Below are positions 1-8,552 of a stretch of DNA of 40,017 nucleotides, one piece after another (the first letter of the stretch is position 1; each line of letters begins with the position of its first letter). A program made the translations under genes and the position numbers. The stretch spans positions 1 to 40,017 of the forward strand of contig NZ_POVU01000021.1 of the NCBI RefSeq assembly GCF_003261585.1. The letters run 5' to 3'. A model generated the notes under the pieces. That model was not told the DNA's origin. It searched no databases and saw nothing but the letters and a program-made list of their open reading frames with translations. Origin of the DNA: Acinetobacter sp. MB5. GTDB lineage: Bacteria > Pseudomonadota > Gammaproteobacteria > Pseudomonadales > Moraxellaceae.

Positions 1-86
1 TCGCTAGAAAGTTCGATGGATAGGTCTTCTTGTTGAATTGCTTTTTTTGTATCTGCTGCCACAATGATGCTATCATGCAGCTGAAT
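1..86. repeat. Terminal direct repeat, left copy (circular overlap)
   Basis: These 86 bases are identical to 39932-40017. The minus-strand gene at the right end continues in frame through this copy to a good ATG at 104-102. The simplest reading is that a circular molecule of about 39,931 bp was written with its first 86 bases repeated at the end. A true terminal redundancy of a linear virion cannot be excluded from the sequence alone, but P2-type phages package by cos, which argues against it. Confidence 0.93.
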
Positions 87-104
87 TGCAATAATGAAAG
101 TCAT
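1..104 (-). CDS. Proteasome/HslV-like Ntn-hydrolase-type protein, N-terminal part (continues at 39931-39331)
   Basis: This is the 5' part of the gene ending at 39331. Read across the circle it is 705 bp, 234 residues. The ATG at 104-102 is preferred over the GTG at 62-60 because it restores a start resembling a proteasome beta or HslV N-terminus: after Met removal the chain begins TFIIAIQLHDSIIVAAD, placing Thr at position 1 and Asp at position 17, as in HslV and proteasome beta subunits. The remainder is described under 39331-40017. It is divergent from the VgrG-stub gene at 200. Confidence 0.75.
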   Translation of the reverse strand, partial: MTFIIAIQLHDSIIVAADTKKAIQQEDLSIELSS

Positions 105-199
105 AATTTTAGTATAAATAATTAATTATTAAATGCTTATTTTAAACTAAATCTGCTTTCTATTCTTAAAAACATACAAATAAATATAGGTATATCTCA
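105..199. promoter_or_regulatory. Divergent AT-rich promoter region with perfect palindrome
   Basis: This short region separates two divergent genes and should hold both promoters. Positions 117-130 (AATAATTAATTATT) are a perfect 14-bp palindrome, a possible operator. No strong -35/-10 pair stands out. The ribosome binding site before the ATG at 200 is weak (AGGT at 188-191). Confidence 0.4.
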
Positions 200-589
200 A
201 TGGCTGGCGGTTCTCAGATCATTATTGGTAAAGATGGTATTAAAATTATTACCCCTGCAAAGTTTGAAGCGAAGGCAGGGCAGCATAAGTTTGAGGAAGG
301 ACAGCGCATTCAAGCTGAGATACCTCAACTTCCTTTAGCGAATACTACAGAACGTTATAGCCATCGTTTAGATTTAAGCAATTTATATGGCTCGCATGAT
401 TTTTCACAAGTAAAATACTATGCATTTAAAGATGGTGATAATGCTTCTTATATTTCTGGAAATTTAGATAGTTGGGGACGAACTCAGCGGTTTTCATCAG
501 AAAAATCAGATGAATATAAATTAATGGTATGTGACCCAGATGATTCTTGGGAAGTAATTATTAATACAGATAGCAATGAAGAACAATAA
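200..589 (+). CDS. Stand-alone VgrG C-terminal (DUF2345-type) fragment
   Basis: 129 residues. The N-terminus MAGGSQIIIGKDGIKIITP followed by KFEAKAGQHKFEEGQRIQAE is typical of the DUF2345 tail of Acinetobacter VgrG spike proteins, here without the gp27/gp5-like hub and needle, so it is far shorter than a whole VgrG (over 800 residues). Such C-terminal regions often connect the spike to a specific effector. The effector-like gene begins 2 bases after its stop, and a lipoprotein gene follows, so the three read as one cassette. It may be a relic of a larger vgrG or a functional adaptor. Family assignment is fairly sure; role is inference. Confidence 0.7.
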   Translation: MAGGSQIIIGKDGIKIITPAKFEAKAGQHKFEEGQRIQAEIPQLPLANTTERYSHRLDLSNLYGSHDFSQVKYYAFKDGDNASYISGNLDSWGRTQRFSSEKSDEYKLMVCDPDDSWEVIINTDSNEEQ

Positions 590-591
590 AT

Positions 592-1785
592 ATGCCTTAT
601 AAAATAAAACTTAAATTTATATCAAAGAATAGCCAGCCTGTTCCTAATCTTTATTATGAAGCAGGAATAGGCTCTACTATTTTTTCTAAAGGGTACTCTA
701 ATAGTAAAACTGGAGAAAGTAGAGTTTTTGAAGCTAAAGGAACCGTTACTCATTTAAAAGTAGCTAAAGAACCTAATAATATCGTTCAGTTATTGAGTCT
801 GAGGCCTATTCTACATAGTGAACTAACGATGGGAAAAGTTAATGAAATCATCATAGCTGTTCCAGTTCAAATTATTTCGTTGTTGTTAGAAAAAGATAGA
901 AATGGCTCATATGAAAGAAACTCTAAAACTACTGGTACTCATACCATAAAAGATGGGGAATCTTTAGAAAGTATTGCAAAAAAATATAATTTAGATGTTG
1001 ATGATTTAGCGAAAAAAAATGGCATAACTGATAAAAATAAAATACAAACTGGGAAAGTCATTCAGATAAAAAATGTAAAAACAGCCTCTACTAAAGCTAT
1101 TAATCCTCAAATACTATATCCGTCTATTGTTTTTCATATAGTTCAAAAAGGTGATTCTCTATCAAGTATTTCTCGAAAGTATGGAGTTCCTGTTGAATCA
1201 CTAAAAACCATTAATAGTTTAAATAGTGAAAAAGTTATATTAAATCAAAAAATTTATATAAAACAAGCTGACAAATCAAAAGATAAAGAAAGACAATTAG
1301 CAAATTTTATTGTCCTAATGTCAATTATTGATGCTTCTCGAAGAAGTAGGGGGCCAACTACAACAGTAACAAGACCAGGAACAAAACAATTTTATATTAG
1401 CTTCAGTGGTCAACTTGCAGCAGGTCTAGGGGTTGCTGGTTCTGCTCAGATAGGAACAGCAACAGATAAACGAGGAAATATCGGAATTTTTGTCACATTC
1501 AATGGCAAAGCAGTTGCAGCAGGAACACCAGGTTTTGCTGTTGATGGTGGAGTTACAACAACCAATGCAAAGGATATTAATGAATTGGCTGGTTTAGGTT
1601 ATACAATAGATGCTCAAGTTCATTTATTAGGTGGTATCTCAGGAGGAGCTGGATATTCTAAAACAAATGATATTGATACTGGTGAGGAAAAAGAAGTTAT
1701 CTCTACTGATGTTAGCGCTGGGTTTGGTATTGGTGCAAATTCAGGATTTGGCCCTGGGTATACATATGTTATTCCGCTTAATTAA
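592..1785 (+). CDS. LysM-domain protein, probable T6SS-type effector
   Basis: 397 residues, no signal peptide. Residues 1-60 look like a beta-sandwich carrier domain similar to those found after VgrG tails. Two LysM repeats follow (about 116-160, THTIKDGESLESIAKKYNLD; about 181-225, FHIVQKGDSLSSISRKYGVP), which bind peptidoglycan. The last 130 residues are rich in Gly and small residues with alternating strands (QLAAGLGVAGSAQIG onward), which could form a membrane-active or barrel-like domain; I do not recognise a catalytic family. Placement between a VgrG fragment and a lipoprotein suggests an antibacterial effector acting in the periplasm. Activity is unknown. Confidence 0.6.
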   Translation: MPYKIKLKFISKNSQPVPNLYYEAGIGSTIFSKGYSNSKTGESRVFEAKGTVTHLKVAKEPNNIVQLLSLRPILHSELTMGKVNEIIIAVPVQIISLLLEKDRNGSYERNSKTTGTHTIKDGESLESIAKKYNLDVDDLAKKNGITDKNKIQTGKVIQIKNVKTASTKAINPQILYPSIVFHIVQKGDSLSSISRKYGVPVESLKTINSLNSEKVILNQKIYIKQADKSKDKERQLANFIVLMSIIDASRRSRGPTTTVTRPGTKQFYISFSGQLAAGLGVAGSAQIGTATDKRGNIGIFVTFNGKAVAAGTPGFAVDGGVTTTNAKDINELAGLGYTIDAQVHLLGGISGGAGYSKTNDIDTGEEKEVISTDVSAGFGIGANSGFGPGYTYVIPLN

Positions 1786-1805
1786 TATTAAGGAACTAGT
1801 TAGTA

Positions 1806-2699
1806 ATGCAGTCTCTTTTCTCAATTTTATTGATAATGTTGGCAACATCTCTCATATCTTGTGATGCTCAAACACCACAAAGAAACTCAGAACAGAAAGT
1901 CAATGTTGATAAAAAAGATGAGTATTTTGAGAAGGCTATAACTCTTCTAGATAAAGGAGGTATCGATAATAATTTATTAGCAATTAAAGACTTAGAAATT
2001 TCAGCTAAAACAGGAAATAGTGAAGCACTATATAATTTAGGGACTATTTATCAATATGGTAAAGCTGGAAAAATAGACTATAAAAAGGCTCTTAGTTATT
2101 ATCTACAGGCTGCTAAAAAAAATCATTTAAATTCCATACATAATATTGGTATTTTATATCAATTTGGATTGGGAGTTAATCAAAGTTACTCTAATGCTTA
2201 TTATTGGTATAAAAAAGCAGCAGATAAAAAATTTCCTATGTCTATAAATTCTATAGGGGCATTATATTCTGAAGGATTAGGAGTAACTAAGGATGATGTA
2301 AAATCCTTTGAATATTATAAAAAGGCAGCAGAACTAGGAGATATGGTTGCTGCTTATAATTTATCGTTATCTTACAGTCTTGGACGAGGAACTCAGCAAA
2401 ATGATCAAAAATCGTTTTACTGGGCTAGTGTTGCCGCTAAAGATGGTCATCCTTCTGCTCAAAATAATTTAGCTTATAAGTATTCAAAAGGGAAAGGGAC
2501 TGAAAAAAATATTGAAAAAGCTTTTTATTGGTATCAAAAAGCTGCTGAGCAAGGCTTAGCGACAGCTCAATATAACTTAGCAATAATGTATGAAACAGGG
2601 AGAGGAACCACGAAGGATCTTGATAAAGCTAAAATTTGGTATTCAAATGCTGCCTCGCAAGGTGACCTCGATGCATTAAAAAAATTAAGAAAACTGTAG
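1806..2699 (+). CDS. Sel1-repeat lipoprotein, probable immunity protein
   Basis: 297 residues. A lipoprotein signal peptide (MQSLFSILLIMLATSLISC, lipobox LISC) predicts anchoring in the periplasm. From about residue 65 there are six Sel1-like repeats with the usual A..YNLG..Y..G.G...D..KA..WY.KAA pattern (for example YNLGTIYQYG, NIGILYQFGLG, NSIGALYSEGLG, YNLAIMYETGRG). AAGGA lies upstream at 1789-1793. Sel1-repeat proteins are known immunity partners of some T6SS effectors, and the position after the LysM protein fits that role. Immunity is inference; lipoprotein and Sel1 calls are firm. Confidence 0.75.
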   Translation: MQSLFSILLIMLATSLISCDAQTPQRNSEQKVNVDKKDEYFEKAITLLDKGGIDNNLLAIKDLEISAKTGNSEALYNLGTIYQYGKAGKIDYKKALSYYLQAAKKNHLNSIHNIGILYQFGLGVNQSYSNAYYWYKKAADKKFPMSINSIGALYSEGLGVTKDDVKSFEYYKKAAELGDMVAAYNLSLSYSLGRGTQQNDQKSFYWASVAAKDGHPSAQNNLAYKYSKGKGTEKNIEKAFYWYQKAAEQGLATAQYNLAIMYETGRGTTKDLDKAKIWYSNAASQGDLDALKKLRKL

Positions 2700-2703
2700 A
2701 TAT

Positions 2704-3122
2704 TTATCTATCTTTTGATTCAATAAAAAAAGTATAAAACAACAACAAAAATAAGCTGCTAGGTAATCTAGATAGGCGGCTCATATACAGCTTATATTCG
2801 ATTTCTGTTGCATCACGAATATAGGTAGCTCTATATTTTAAGATATAGCCAGAATTACTTTTTTCATAAATATTATTGCCTAAAGTATAGAGTGAATAAA
2901 TAAAAGATAATGAGCAAAAAATTGCAAGGATTAATAATATTGTTTGCTCATTTTTTGTCCATTTATGTGAATTGTTTTTTTGGTTTAATACAAATGAAAA
3001 ACCAAAGAAAAATAAAGGTACTAGGAGAAAGCAACACAACAAAAAAAGGTATTCACTATAAAATACATAGCTAATTAGATTTATAAATAAAGAAAAAAAA
3101 AGAAAAAAATCATTTTTTTCAT
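2704..3122 (-). CDS. Small multi-pass membrane protein, probably frameshifted in a poly-A tract
   Basis: The long frame covers 3042-2704 from a TTG start (112 residues), with hydrophobic stretches at its start, middle (TILLILAIFCSLSFIYSLY) and end (LPSSLFLLLFYTFFIE). The same frame stays open upstream to 3135 and encodes more membrane-like sequence (DFFLFFSLFINLISYVFY) but has no ATG. An ATG at 3122-3120, with GAGAGGA upstream, opens a short frame MKKMIFFFFF that would join the long frame after a one-base shift in the A runs at 3093-3101 or 3103-3109. This is a sequencing error, phase variation or a broken gene. Convergent with the Sel1 gene. Function unknown. Confidence 0.45.
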
Positions 3123-3135
3123 AATATGGTATTTA

Positions 3136-3342
3136 TCCTCTCGTCATACTCTTATGGTTTTTATTAAGTGTTGAAGGAATCTTTTGCAAAAATATGAAAT
3201 TATTAAAGCAGAATTTTCGTGTAACATACCAACATGATAACCTAATGCTAATTCTTAATTAAATTAAAATCAACATAATGGGCCTTATATAAAAATGGAT
3301 TATAAATGATGGATTTGGCATGATTACAAAGATATCGTTAGC
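3136..3342. other. AT-rich intergenic region without a recognised gene
   Basis: About 200 bases between the membrane-protein gene and the 3' end of gpD. No open frame of note, no clear terminator for the late operon and no strong promoter motif was found. Confidence 0.5.
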
Positions 3343-4836
3343 TTAACCGGCCCCTGTCACCTGCTCAATCATATCCTTCCTCGCATTCAGTCGTGGATAT
3401 TCCCGATTGAGTGCTTTCTCTGCCGCTTTTTTACTATGATATAGCCGTGTGATTACTTTCGGATTGCTCTGATCACCTTTGGTGACAGTATGTCGGGTTT
3501 TACCATGATCTAGAGTGTATAAGGCTTTTAGACCTGTATAGGGTTTCAATTCAAGCTCATTATGTGCCTTAAACTTACCTGTTTCTAAATCCAGTAAGGC
3601 ATATTCCTGATTGGCACGTTGCTGAGCGGCTGCTTGGCTTTCATACAAATAACTAAAATGCTTAGGATGGCTTTGATCACCCTTGGTGATCGCAATGGCT
3701 TTACTGCCTTCCTGATAATAGACCACCACCCCTGTCCACTTTTTATCTTTCTCTAGTACAAACTGGTCTTCAAATAAATCTGAAACGTCATCCGCATCAG
3801 GAAAGAAGATCTCCAGCTCCAGATCCGTGGTATAGCCGCCTGAACTGTCCAGATTGTCAGTAACACTGCTGGCCAGCCAGTAAATCGAATCAATCTCCTC
3901 CTTTAAGCCTTCAAATAAAAAGGTCATTTCTGGAATCAGTTGTGGTTCACCTTTGGCCAGTGTATAGCTGAGTGTTGCTGCCGTGCGTTTTAGGTTGTTT
4001 AGTTTGGCGCGTGCCGCAAAGGTGGCACTGTCTTTGTCCCGATGGATATGACGTAATTCCTTGATGTTCTGGTTGCTTTGATCACCGACCACCACTTCCA
4101 GTTTTTTTGCCATCTTTTCATCATAATAAAATGCCCGAACGGCTGTGACTTCTTCCCCGCCATCGCTAAAGCCATAACGGTGATGATCGCCATTGTTGCG
4201 CTGGATCAGCATGGTCGGTAGGTTCTGCCCTGATGCCGACTGGCTCAATCCTTTGGGCATAAACAGCAACGTGCCATTTTTAACGGTGGCAATTGCATCA
4301 TGTTCATCGGCAAGACGGGTCAGTAAATTGGCATCTGATTCATTCTGATCGATATGAATGATTTTATGGGCTGCCAATTCAGGTGAGACCAGAAATTTTA
4401 AGTTCTGCTCAATGGCAATCTTTTCAATCAGATCACCCAGTAAAATGTTGTCAAAGCTGCGCTCACGTTTTTGCTTGAGTGTAGTTTTTAGATCAGCACT
4501 GGTGGCACGCAGGCGTAACACATCGGGTGCACCTGAATGTTCCGCTTCCTTGACGATATAACTGCCCTTATACACCAGACCTGTGACATCCCAGCCCAGC
4601 CATGCTTCAATTACTGCACCTTTGCTAGGGATATTCAGTAAACCATCATGATCAGATAAGGACAGATCCAGCGTATCAATTTCCAGACCACGTTTATTGT
4701 CAATTCGCATCTGAATCAGGCGGTTATTCACCTTACTGGAAATATCAGTGCCATCTACCACCAGTTTAAAAATGGCTTTGGGATAGCTATTCAACACGCC
4801 TTTAACCGTGGATCCGAGTGTGGTGAGTAAGGTCAT
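3343..4836 (-). CDS. D: P2 gpD-like baseplate hub protein with extra C-terminal repeats
   Basis: 497 residues; P2 gpD is about 390. It is the hub of the contractile tail baseplate, a structural relative of the VgrG gp27 region. Residues 1-360 match the late-control D family. An approximately 45-residue unit with a (K/V)GDQS core followed by a helix rich in A, R and K occurs three times, at about 236-282, 370-414 and 437-483. The first copy lies in the normal D domain; the other two form the extra C-terminus. Last gene of the late tail operon; it overlaps U by 4 bases. Confidence 0.9.
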   Translation of the reverse strand: MTLLTTLGSTVKGVLNSYPKAIFKLVVDGTDISSKVNNRLIQMRIDNKRGLEIDTLDLSLSDHDGLLNIPSKGAVIEAWLGWDVTGLVYKGSYIVKEAEHSGAPDVLRLRATSADLKTTLKQKRERSFDNILLGDLIEKIAIEQNLKFLVSPELAAHKIIHIDQNESDANLLTRLADEHDAIATVKNGTLLFMPKGLSQSASGQNLPTMLIQRNNGDHHRYGFSDGGEEVTAVRAFYYDEKMAKKLEVVVGDQSNQNIKELRHIHRDKDSATFAARAKLNNLKRTAATLSYTLAKGEPQLIPEMTFLFEGLKEEIDSIYWLASSVTDNLDSSGGYTTDLELEIFFPDADDVSDLFEDQFVLEKDKKWTGVVVYYQEGSKAIAITKGDQSHPKHFSYLYESQAAAQQRANQEYALLDLETGKFKAHNELELKPYTGLKALYTLDHGKTRHTVTKGDQSNPKVITRLYHSKKAAEKALNREYPRLNARKDMIEQVTGAG

Positions 4837-5258
4837 GCGGATAGCCCCAGTAAGCTGCCGACCACATTGCCAATCAGGGTGCCTGGGCGCATGGTTTGGG
4901 TTAGGTTTAACGAGAACTCAATTTTGCTGGGTTTGCCATCTTTAAAGAAATAGCTTTGGGTTTCCTGTAAATCATTCAGGGTATATAAACCAAAGACTTT
5001 GCCTGTGCCACCAATCAGAGGAAAGGACATGCCTGTATCGCCCATGACCCGTAATGCGGTCATGCTCATCGGTGAACCAAACTCAGGCACAATCGACCCT
5101 TCCAGCGAAATGGTGTCTTCACCCCGCCCGACAAACTGATAGGCAGGCATTTCTCCGACCCGTGAATTGCTGACATGTCGCCAAGCGGTTTTGCGTACCA
5201 ATTGCTGATAGGTTGCAGTGGGAATGGCAAAGGGAAATACCCCAAAGATCATCATCAT
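4833..5258 (-). CDS. U: P2 gpU-like tail protein
   Basis: 141 residues. Matches the gpU family of contractile-tail phages (MMMIFGVFPFAIPTATYQQL..; later SFPLIGGTGKVFGLYTLNDLQETQSYFF). GpU takes part in tail assembly or termination. It sits in the conserved T-U-D order, 12 bases after T, with a 4-base ATGA overlap into D that suggests translational coupling. The second or third ATG could also serve as start. Confidence 0.92.
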   Translation of the reverse strand: MMMIFGVFPFAIPTATYQQLVRKTAWRHVSNSRVGEMPAYQFVGRGEDTISLEGSIVPEFGSPMSMTALRVMGDTGMSFPLIGGTGKVFGLYTLNDLQETQSYFFKDGKPSKIEFSLNLTQTMRPGTLIGNVVGSLLGLSA

Positions 5259-5270
5259 GCTTCAAATTCC

Positions 5271-8078
5271 TTATTCATCATCAAAGAAACGTGTGCGGAT
5301 TCGGGCTTGTTTTTCTCGCTCACGACGTTGTAAGAATTGTTCAAATTGCTGTACCAGATCCTGTACTGAATGCCCCTGCTGTGCGTGAATCTGTACGGTA
5401 ATGCTGTCCCCTTCAACCACGATGGGACGACTGGCCTTGCTCGATGCGGGCATCAGTTGTACCGCCTTCACTTTGGTGACAATCGATTGAATGCTGGCGA
5501 TGGGGTTAAATGCCTGCTGTGGGGTGTTGCTTTGCGCCAGTTGGCTAAAGGCATTACTAAAACGGCTCTTCAGGCTGAGCTGGGGTTGGGGTGTACGGTC
5601 TTGGAAGATATCCACGACCTGATTGAACTTGTTTTTCAGGTGAGGGAAACCTCGGTCTAAACCGACATTAAGCCCCTGCATGATGAAATGTCCCATCCCT
5701 GCCATCACCCGCGAGGGGCTATGGATGTCCATTTTCTTACGCATCCAGTCAGGCATAAAACTGCCGATTTCATGCCATTTGGCTTTAAGCTTGCCAAAGC
5801 CCAAATTTAAGCCTTTGATTAGCCCTTGAATGATCATCTGGCCAAAGCCTGTGAAGGTATTCGGTAAGGTCACGCCAAACCAGCTCATCACACTGGCAAA
5901 GGCGGTATAGAACAGTCCGAGGGGTGTCCAGTTCAGGATCGTCATGGACAGATGCTGGATCCCAGCGCTAAACACAGCTTTGATGGCCGCCCAACGTGCA
6001 CCGAACCATTGCGCGACAGGTGAAAAGACTGCACGGATGTTATTCCATGCGTCATTCATCCCCACTTGCATACTCGTCCACAGCTCACTAAAGAACTGCT
6101 TGATCGGTGCCCAGTTGCGGTAAATCAGATAGGCGGCCCCTGCAATCAGAGCCACCGCCAACAGCATGGGATTGGCCAGCATCATCTGCCCTGCCAGTAG
6201 CAACATCCGACCCAACCACAACAAGCCTCCCCCTAATAATTTGACGGGACTCAGTAACAACCTGAAGGTCATCCCCACGGCTGTACTGGTCATGCTCAAT
6301 GTGGACAGCATCAACCTGAGACTCAGCACGGTTAAAATCAAAGGTGACAGCAAAGCCAGTGTGCCACCGACTGCCACCAATCCTGCAGCCACGACCAACA
6401 GGCCTGTCCCAAGATTTTTAGCCAATGCAGGGTTTTTCTGCATCCAGCCTGTAAAGGTCTGCATGGCATCGCCTGCCATCACCAAGGCTTTGGTGTAAAT
6501 CGGCAGAATGGTTTGTCCGAACTGCAAATAGGCATCATGCAGTTTGGCCTTGGCTTCTAACTCTTTGCCTGCAGTGGTGTTTTGGGCTTGCTGATCCAGT
6601 TGGTCAATGTTATTAGCACCTTCATTCAGCTTGGCATTTTTATGGATTTGATTGCGCTGCATATACATTTGCGAGAACAAATTGGATGCGGTTCGATTAC
6701 TGAAGATACTGCCAATGGCATCCATCACATCGCCTTCCTTGGTGATGCCTTTCGCATTCAGTGCAGGCACAAGCACCTGTTCCATCCATGCAAACTGATC
6801 TTTTTTAAACAGATCTGCGCCTTTAATTGCGCCAATATCCAAGTAGGAAAGATCGCCCGTTTTATTGTGTTTGACCTTGGAATAATCACCAATCAGGCCA
6901 AATTTATCCAGATTGGCTGCCGCACGCTGAGTGGTTCTGCCTTGGTATAAGTTTTGGTAGGCGGACATCATCGATGTCCCGACCCGAAAGCCGCCCATCT
7001 CCTGCACCAAAGGCTCCATCTTGTAATAAAAGGCTTTGTTATCCATGCCTTTGGCGGCAATGCCGCCTGTTTTAATCACATTCAGCCATTCTTCGGCCTG
7101 TACCCGCCCGCCTGTGGCGGTAATCACTTGCTGAATGATATTGGCTTGTTCATGAAAGGCTTTTTCACTTTTTAAGCCATTTCGCATCTCGATGACTTTA
7201 AGCATGTCCATGAATTTCTTTTCATTTTCAGCCCCATGCTCATTGCCATACATGGCCTCATTGGCAAACTTCATTTTCGCCAGCATGGGTGCCACCATCT
7301 TGGCATGATGCACATCGGCAAAGGCAGTCACCCCATCGCGTACCAGTTGTAAATTGTCTAGCGTTGAGGTGCCGAAGGTTTTCATCGCCTTGGCATATTT
7401 GATCGCTTCTTCGGTCGACTGTTGACCTAAGCCAAGGGATGCGATTCTGGCTTGCTCAATATCAACACGTTTACTTTCCTCAATCGGTCGACGCATTTGA
7501 TATAAAGCGGCAATCCCTGTACCTGTTGCACCCGCGCCATACATTGCCATTTTCTGGGTGCCTGTACTGAGTCGATTATGGCTTTGTTGTAAGCGACTCA
7601 GATTGGCCAGTTTGGCTTTTTGGCTCTCAATTGAACTGTTGGCCGCAGTAATGCGACGGGTCAGATCGGTTTGTTGCTGGGCAAGATTGTGCGTGGAATA
7701 GCCTGCCTGATTGAGGCCTGTACGCAGCTGCTGCAGCTTGATTTGGTTCTGGCCATGTGCTTCTTTGAGTTTGCGTGCCTGTGTGGTGGCTTTGTCAAAT
7801 TCACGGCTGAGCGCATCGGATGGATGGCGCGCCATCTCCTGCCGTAAATTTTTAATGCGGGTTTGAATCGTCTGTAAGGCTTTGGCGCTGTCTTCAGTGG
7901 CCTTTTTCTGTTTGATATAGCCATCGATCTGCTTTTGCTGATCGTTGAGCTTTTTCAGTTCATTGCGGGTTTTCTGGGTGGCACTGGCCGCAGCTTTACT
8001 GCTGCTGACCAGTAAACGTAACGCGGGGGAAAGTTTGTCTTTTGATCCAAACAGAATTTCAAGACGTAACGGTTTCAT
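5271..8078 (-). CDS. T: P2 gpT-like tail tape measure protein
   Basis: 935 residues, longer than P2 gpT (about 815). The N-terminal 180 residues are strongly coiled-coil (QKTRNELKKLNDQQKQIDGY and similar). Around residues 560-650 there are several hydrophobic segments (GTGLLVVAAGLVAVGGTLALL; LLLAGQMMLANPMLLAVALI), typical of tape measures. The C-terminus is amphipathic and Gln-rich. It sets tail length and may help DNA entry. It overlaps the E' extension by 4 bases, the classic E/E'-T arrangement. Confidence 0.93.
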   Translation of the reverse strand: MKPLRLEILFGSKDKLSPALRLLVSSSKAAASATQKTRNELKKLNDQQKQIDGYIKQKKATEDSAKALQTIQTRIKNLRQEMARHPSDALSREFDKATTQARKLKEAHGQNQIKLQQLRTGLNQAGYSTHNLAQQQTDLTRRITAANSSIESQKAKLANLSRLQQSHNRLSTGTQKMAMYGAGATGTGIAALYQMRRPIEESKRVDIEQARIASLGLGQQSTEEAIKYAKAMKTFGTSTLDNLQLVRDGVTAFADVHHAKMVAPMLAKMKFANEAMYGNEHGAENEKKFMDMLKVIEMRNGLKSEKAFHEQANIIQQVITATGGRVQAEEWLNVIKTGGIAAKGMDNKAFYYKMEPLVQEMGGFRVGTSMMSAYQNLYQGRTTQRAAANLDKFGLIGDYSKVKHNKTGDLSYLDIGAIKGADLFKKDQFAWMEQVLVPALNAKGITKEGDVMDAIGSIFSNRTASNLFSQMYMQRNQIHKNAKLNEGANNIDQLDQQAQNTTAGKELEAKAKLHDAYLQFGQTILPIYTKALVMAGDAMQTFTGWMQKNPALAKNLGTGLLVVAAGLVAVGGTLALLSPLILTVLSLRLMLSTLSMTSTAVGMTFRLLLSPVKLLGGGLLWLGRMLLLAGQMMLANPMLLAVALIAGAAYLIYRNWAPIKQFFSELWTSMQVGMNDAWNNIRAVFSPVAQWFGARWAAIKAVFSAGIQHLSMTILNWTPLGLFYTAFASVMSWFGVTLPNTFTGFGQMIIQGLIKGLNLGFGKLKAKWHEIGSFMPDWMRKKMDIHSPSRVMAGMGHFIMQGLNVGLDRGFPHLKNKFNQVVDIFQDRTPQPQLSLKSRFSNAFSQLAQSNTPQQAFNPIASIQSIVTKVKAVQLMPASSKASRPIVVEGDSITVQIHAQQGHSVQDLVQQFEQFLQRREREKQARIRTRFFDDE

Positions 8079-8538
8079 TCGGCATCATTTCCATTTCGTT
8101 CAATGGCTTTTTGATGCCATTGCATCAGTTGATAGAGTGACATCTCGTCATAAAACTGCGGTGGCCAGTGAAAGATCACCGCAATGTTGGCAATCGCATC
8201 ATCTACAGTTGGCGTAATAGTTCCGCACGTACCGACTTCGGCTGCAAAAAAAGCACAAACACTCCACCAATCTGTGCCAGATCCGCAGGATCCAGTTGGG
8301 CAATCTGTGCCTTGGTCAAACTGGGTGTACAGACACGCGGTAATACAGTACAAATCGCCAAGGTATCGCCTTGGGCTAGATCACTGAGCTTGATGCCCTG
8401 CAATGCTGCGACATTCGGTTTGCGAATCTCTAGGCTTTCAATCTTTAAATCACCCATCATCAGGGGCACGTCCAGCTCAATGCGTTGGGAATCCTGTTGC
8501 AGGATGTCGCGGTTTTCAGTTTGTTGTTGTTCGGTCAT
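8075..8538 (-). CDS. E+E': gpE+E' tail assembly chaperone, -1 frameshift product
   Basis: In P2-like phages a -1 ribosomal frameshift in gene E makes a longer E+E' protein that helps load the tape measure. Here a T TTT TTG heptamer lies in frame near the end of E. Shifting by -1 continues as AAEVGTCGTITPTVDDAIAN and ends at 8075, giving about 154 residues. The E' part includes HWPPQFYDEMSLYQLMQWHQ, typical of this family, and its end overlaps the tape measure start by 4 bases. Confidence 0.88.
8203..8538 (-). CDS. E: P2 gpE-like tail assembly protein (unshifted)
   Basis: 111 residues, ending AELLRQL. It belongs to the tail assembly chaperone family that precedes the tape measure gene. Mostly acidic and Gln-rich at the start (MTEQQQTENRDILQQDSQRI). 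Its last codons overlap the E' frame. It follows FII by 14 bases. Confidence 0.9.
   Translation of the reverse strand: MTEQQQTENRDILQQDSQRIELDVPLMMGDLKIESLEIRKPNVAALQGIKLSDLAQGDTLAICTVLPRVCTPSLTKAQIAQLDPADLAQIGGVFVLFLQPKSVRAELLRQL
8245..8251 (-). promoter_or_regulatory. T TTT TTG slippery site for -1 frameshifting
   Basis: On the minus strand the E frame reads CTT TTT TTG CAG; the heptamer TTTTTTG is in the correct phase for -1 slippage and equals the T6G site known from P2 E/E'. Seven A on the plus strand (8246-8252) make up the run. Confidence 0.85.
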
Positions 8539-8552
8539 GGAAAAGTCCTCAA

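Noticed and set aside
1631..1864. Overlapping frame spanning the end of the LysM gene and start of the Sel1 gene
   Set aside because: Hydrophobic out-of-frame shadow with no ribosome binding site; the Sel1 gene has its own AAGGA and signal peptide.
3999..4193. Open frame inside gpD and many similar frames opposite the late genes
   Set aside because: They are out-of-frame shadows of genes with clear family matches.
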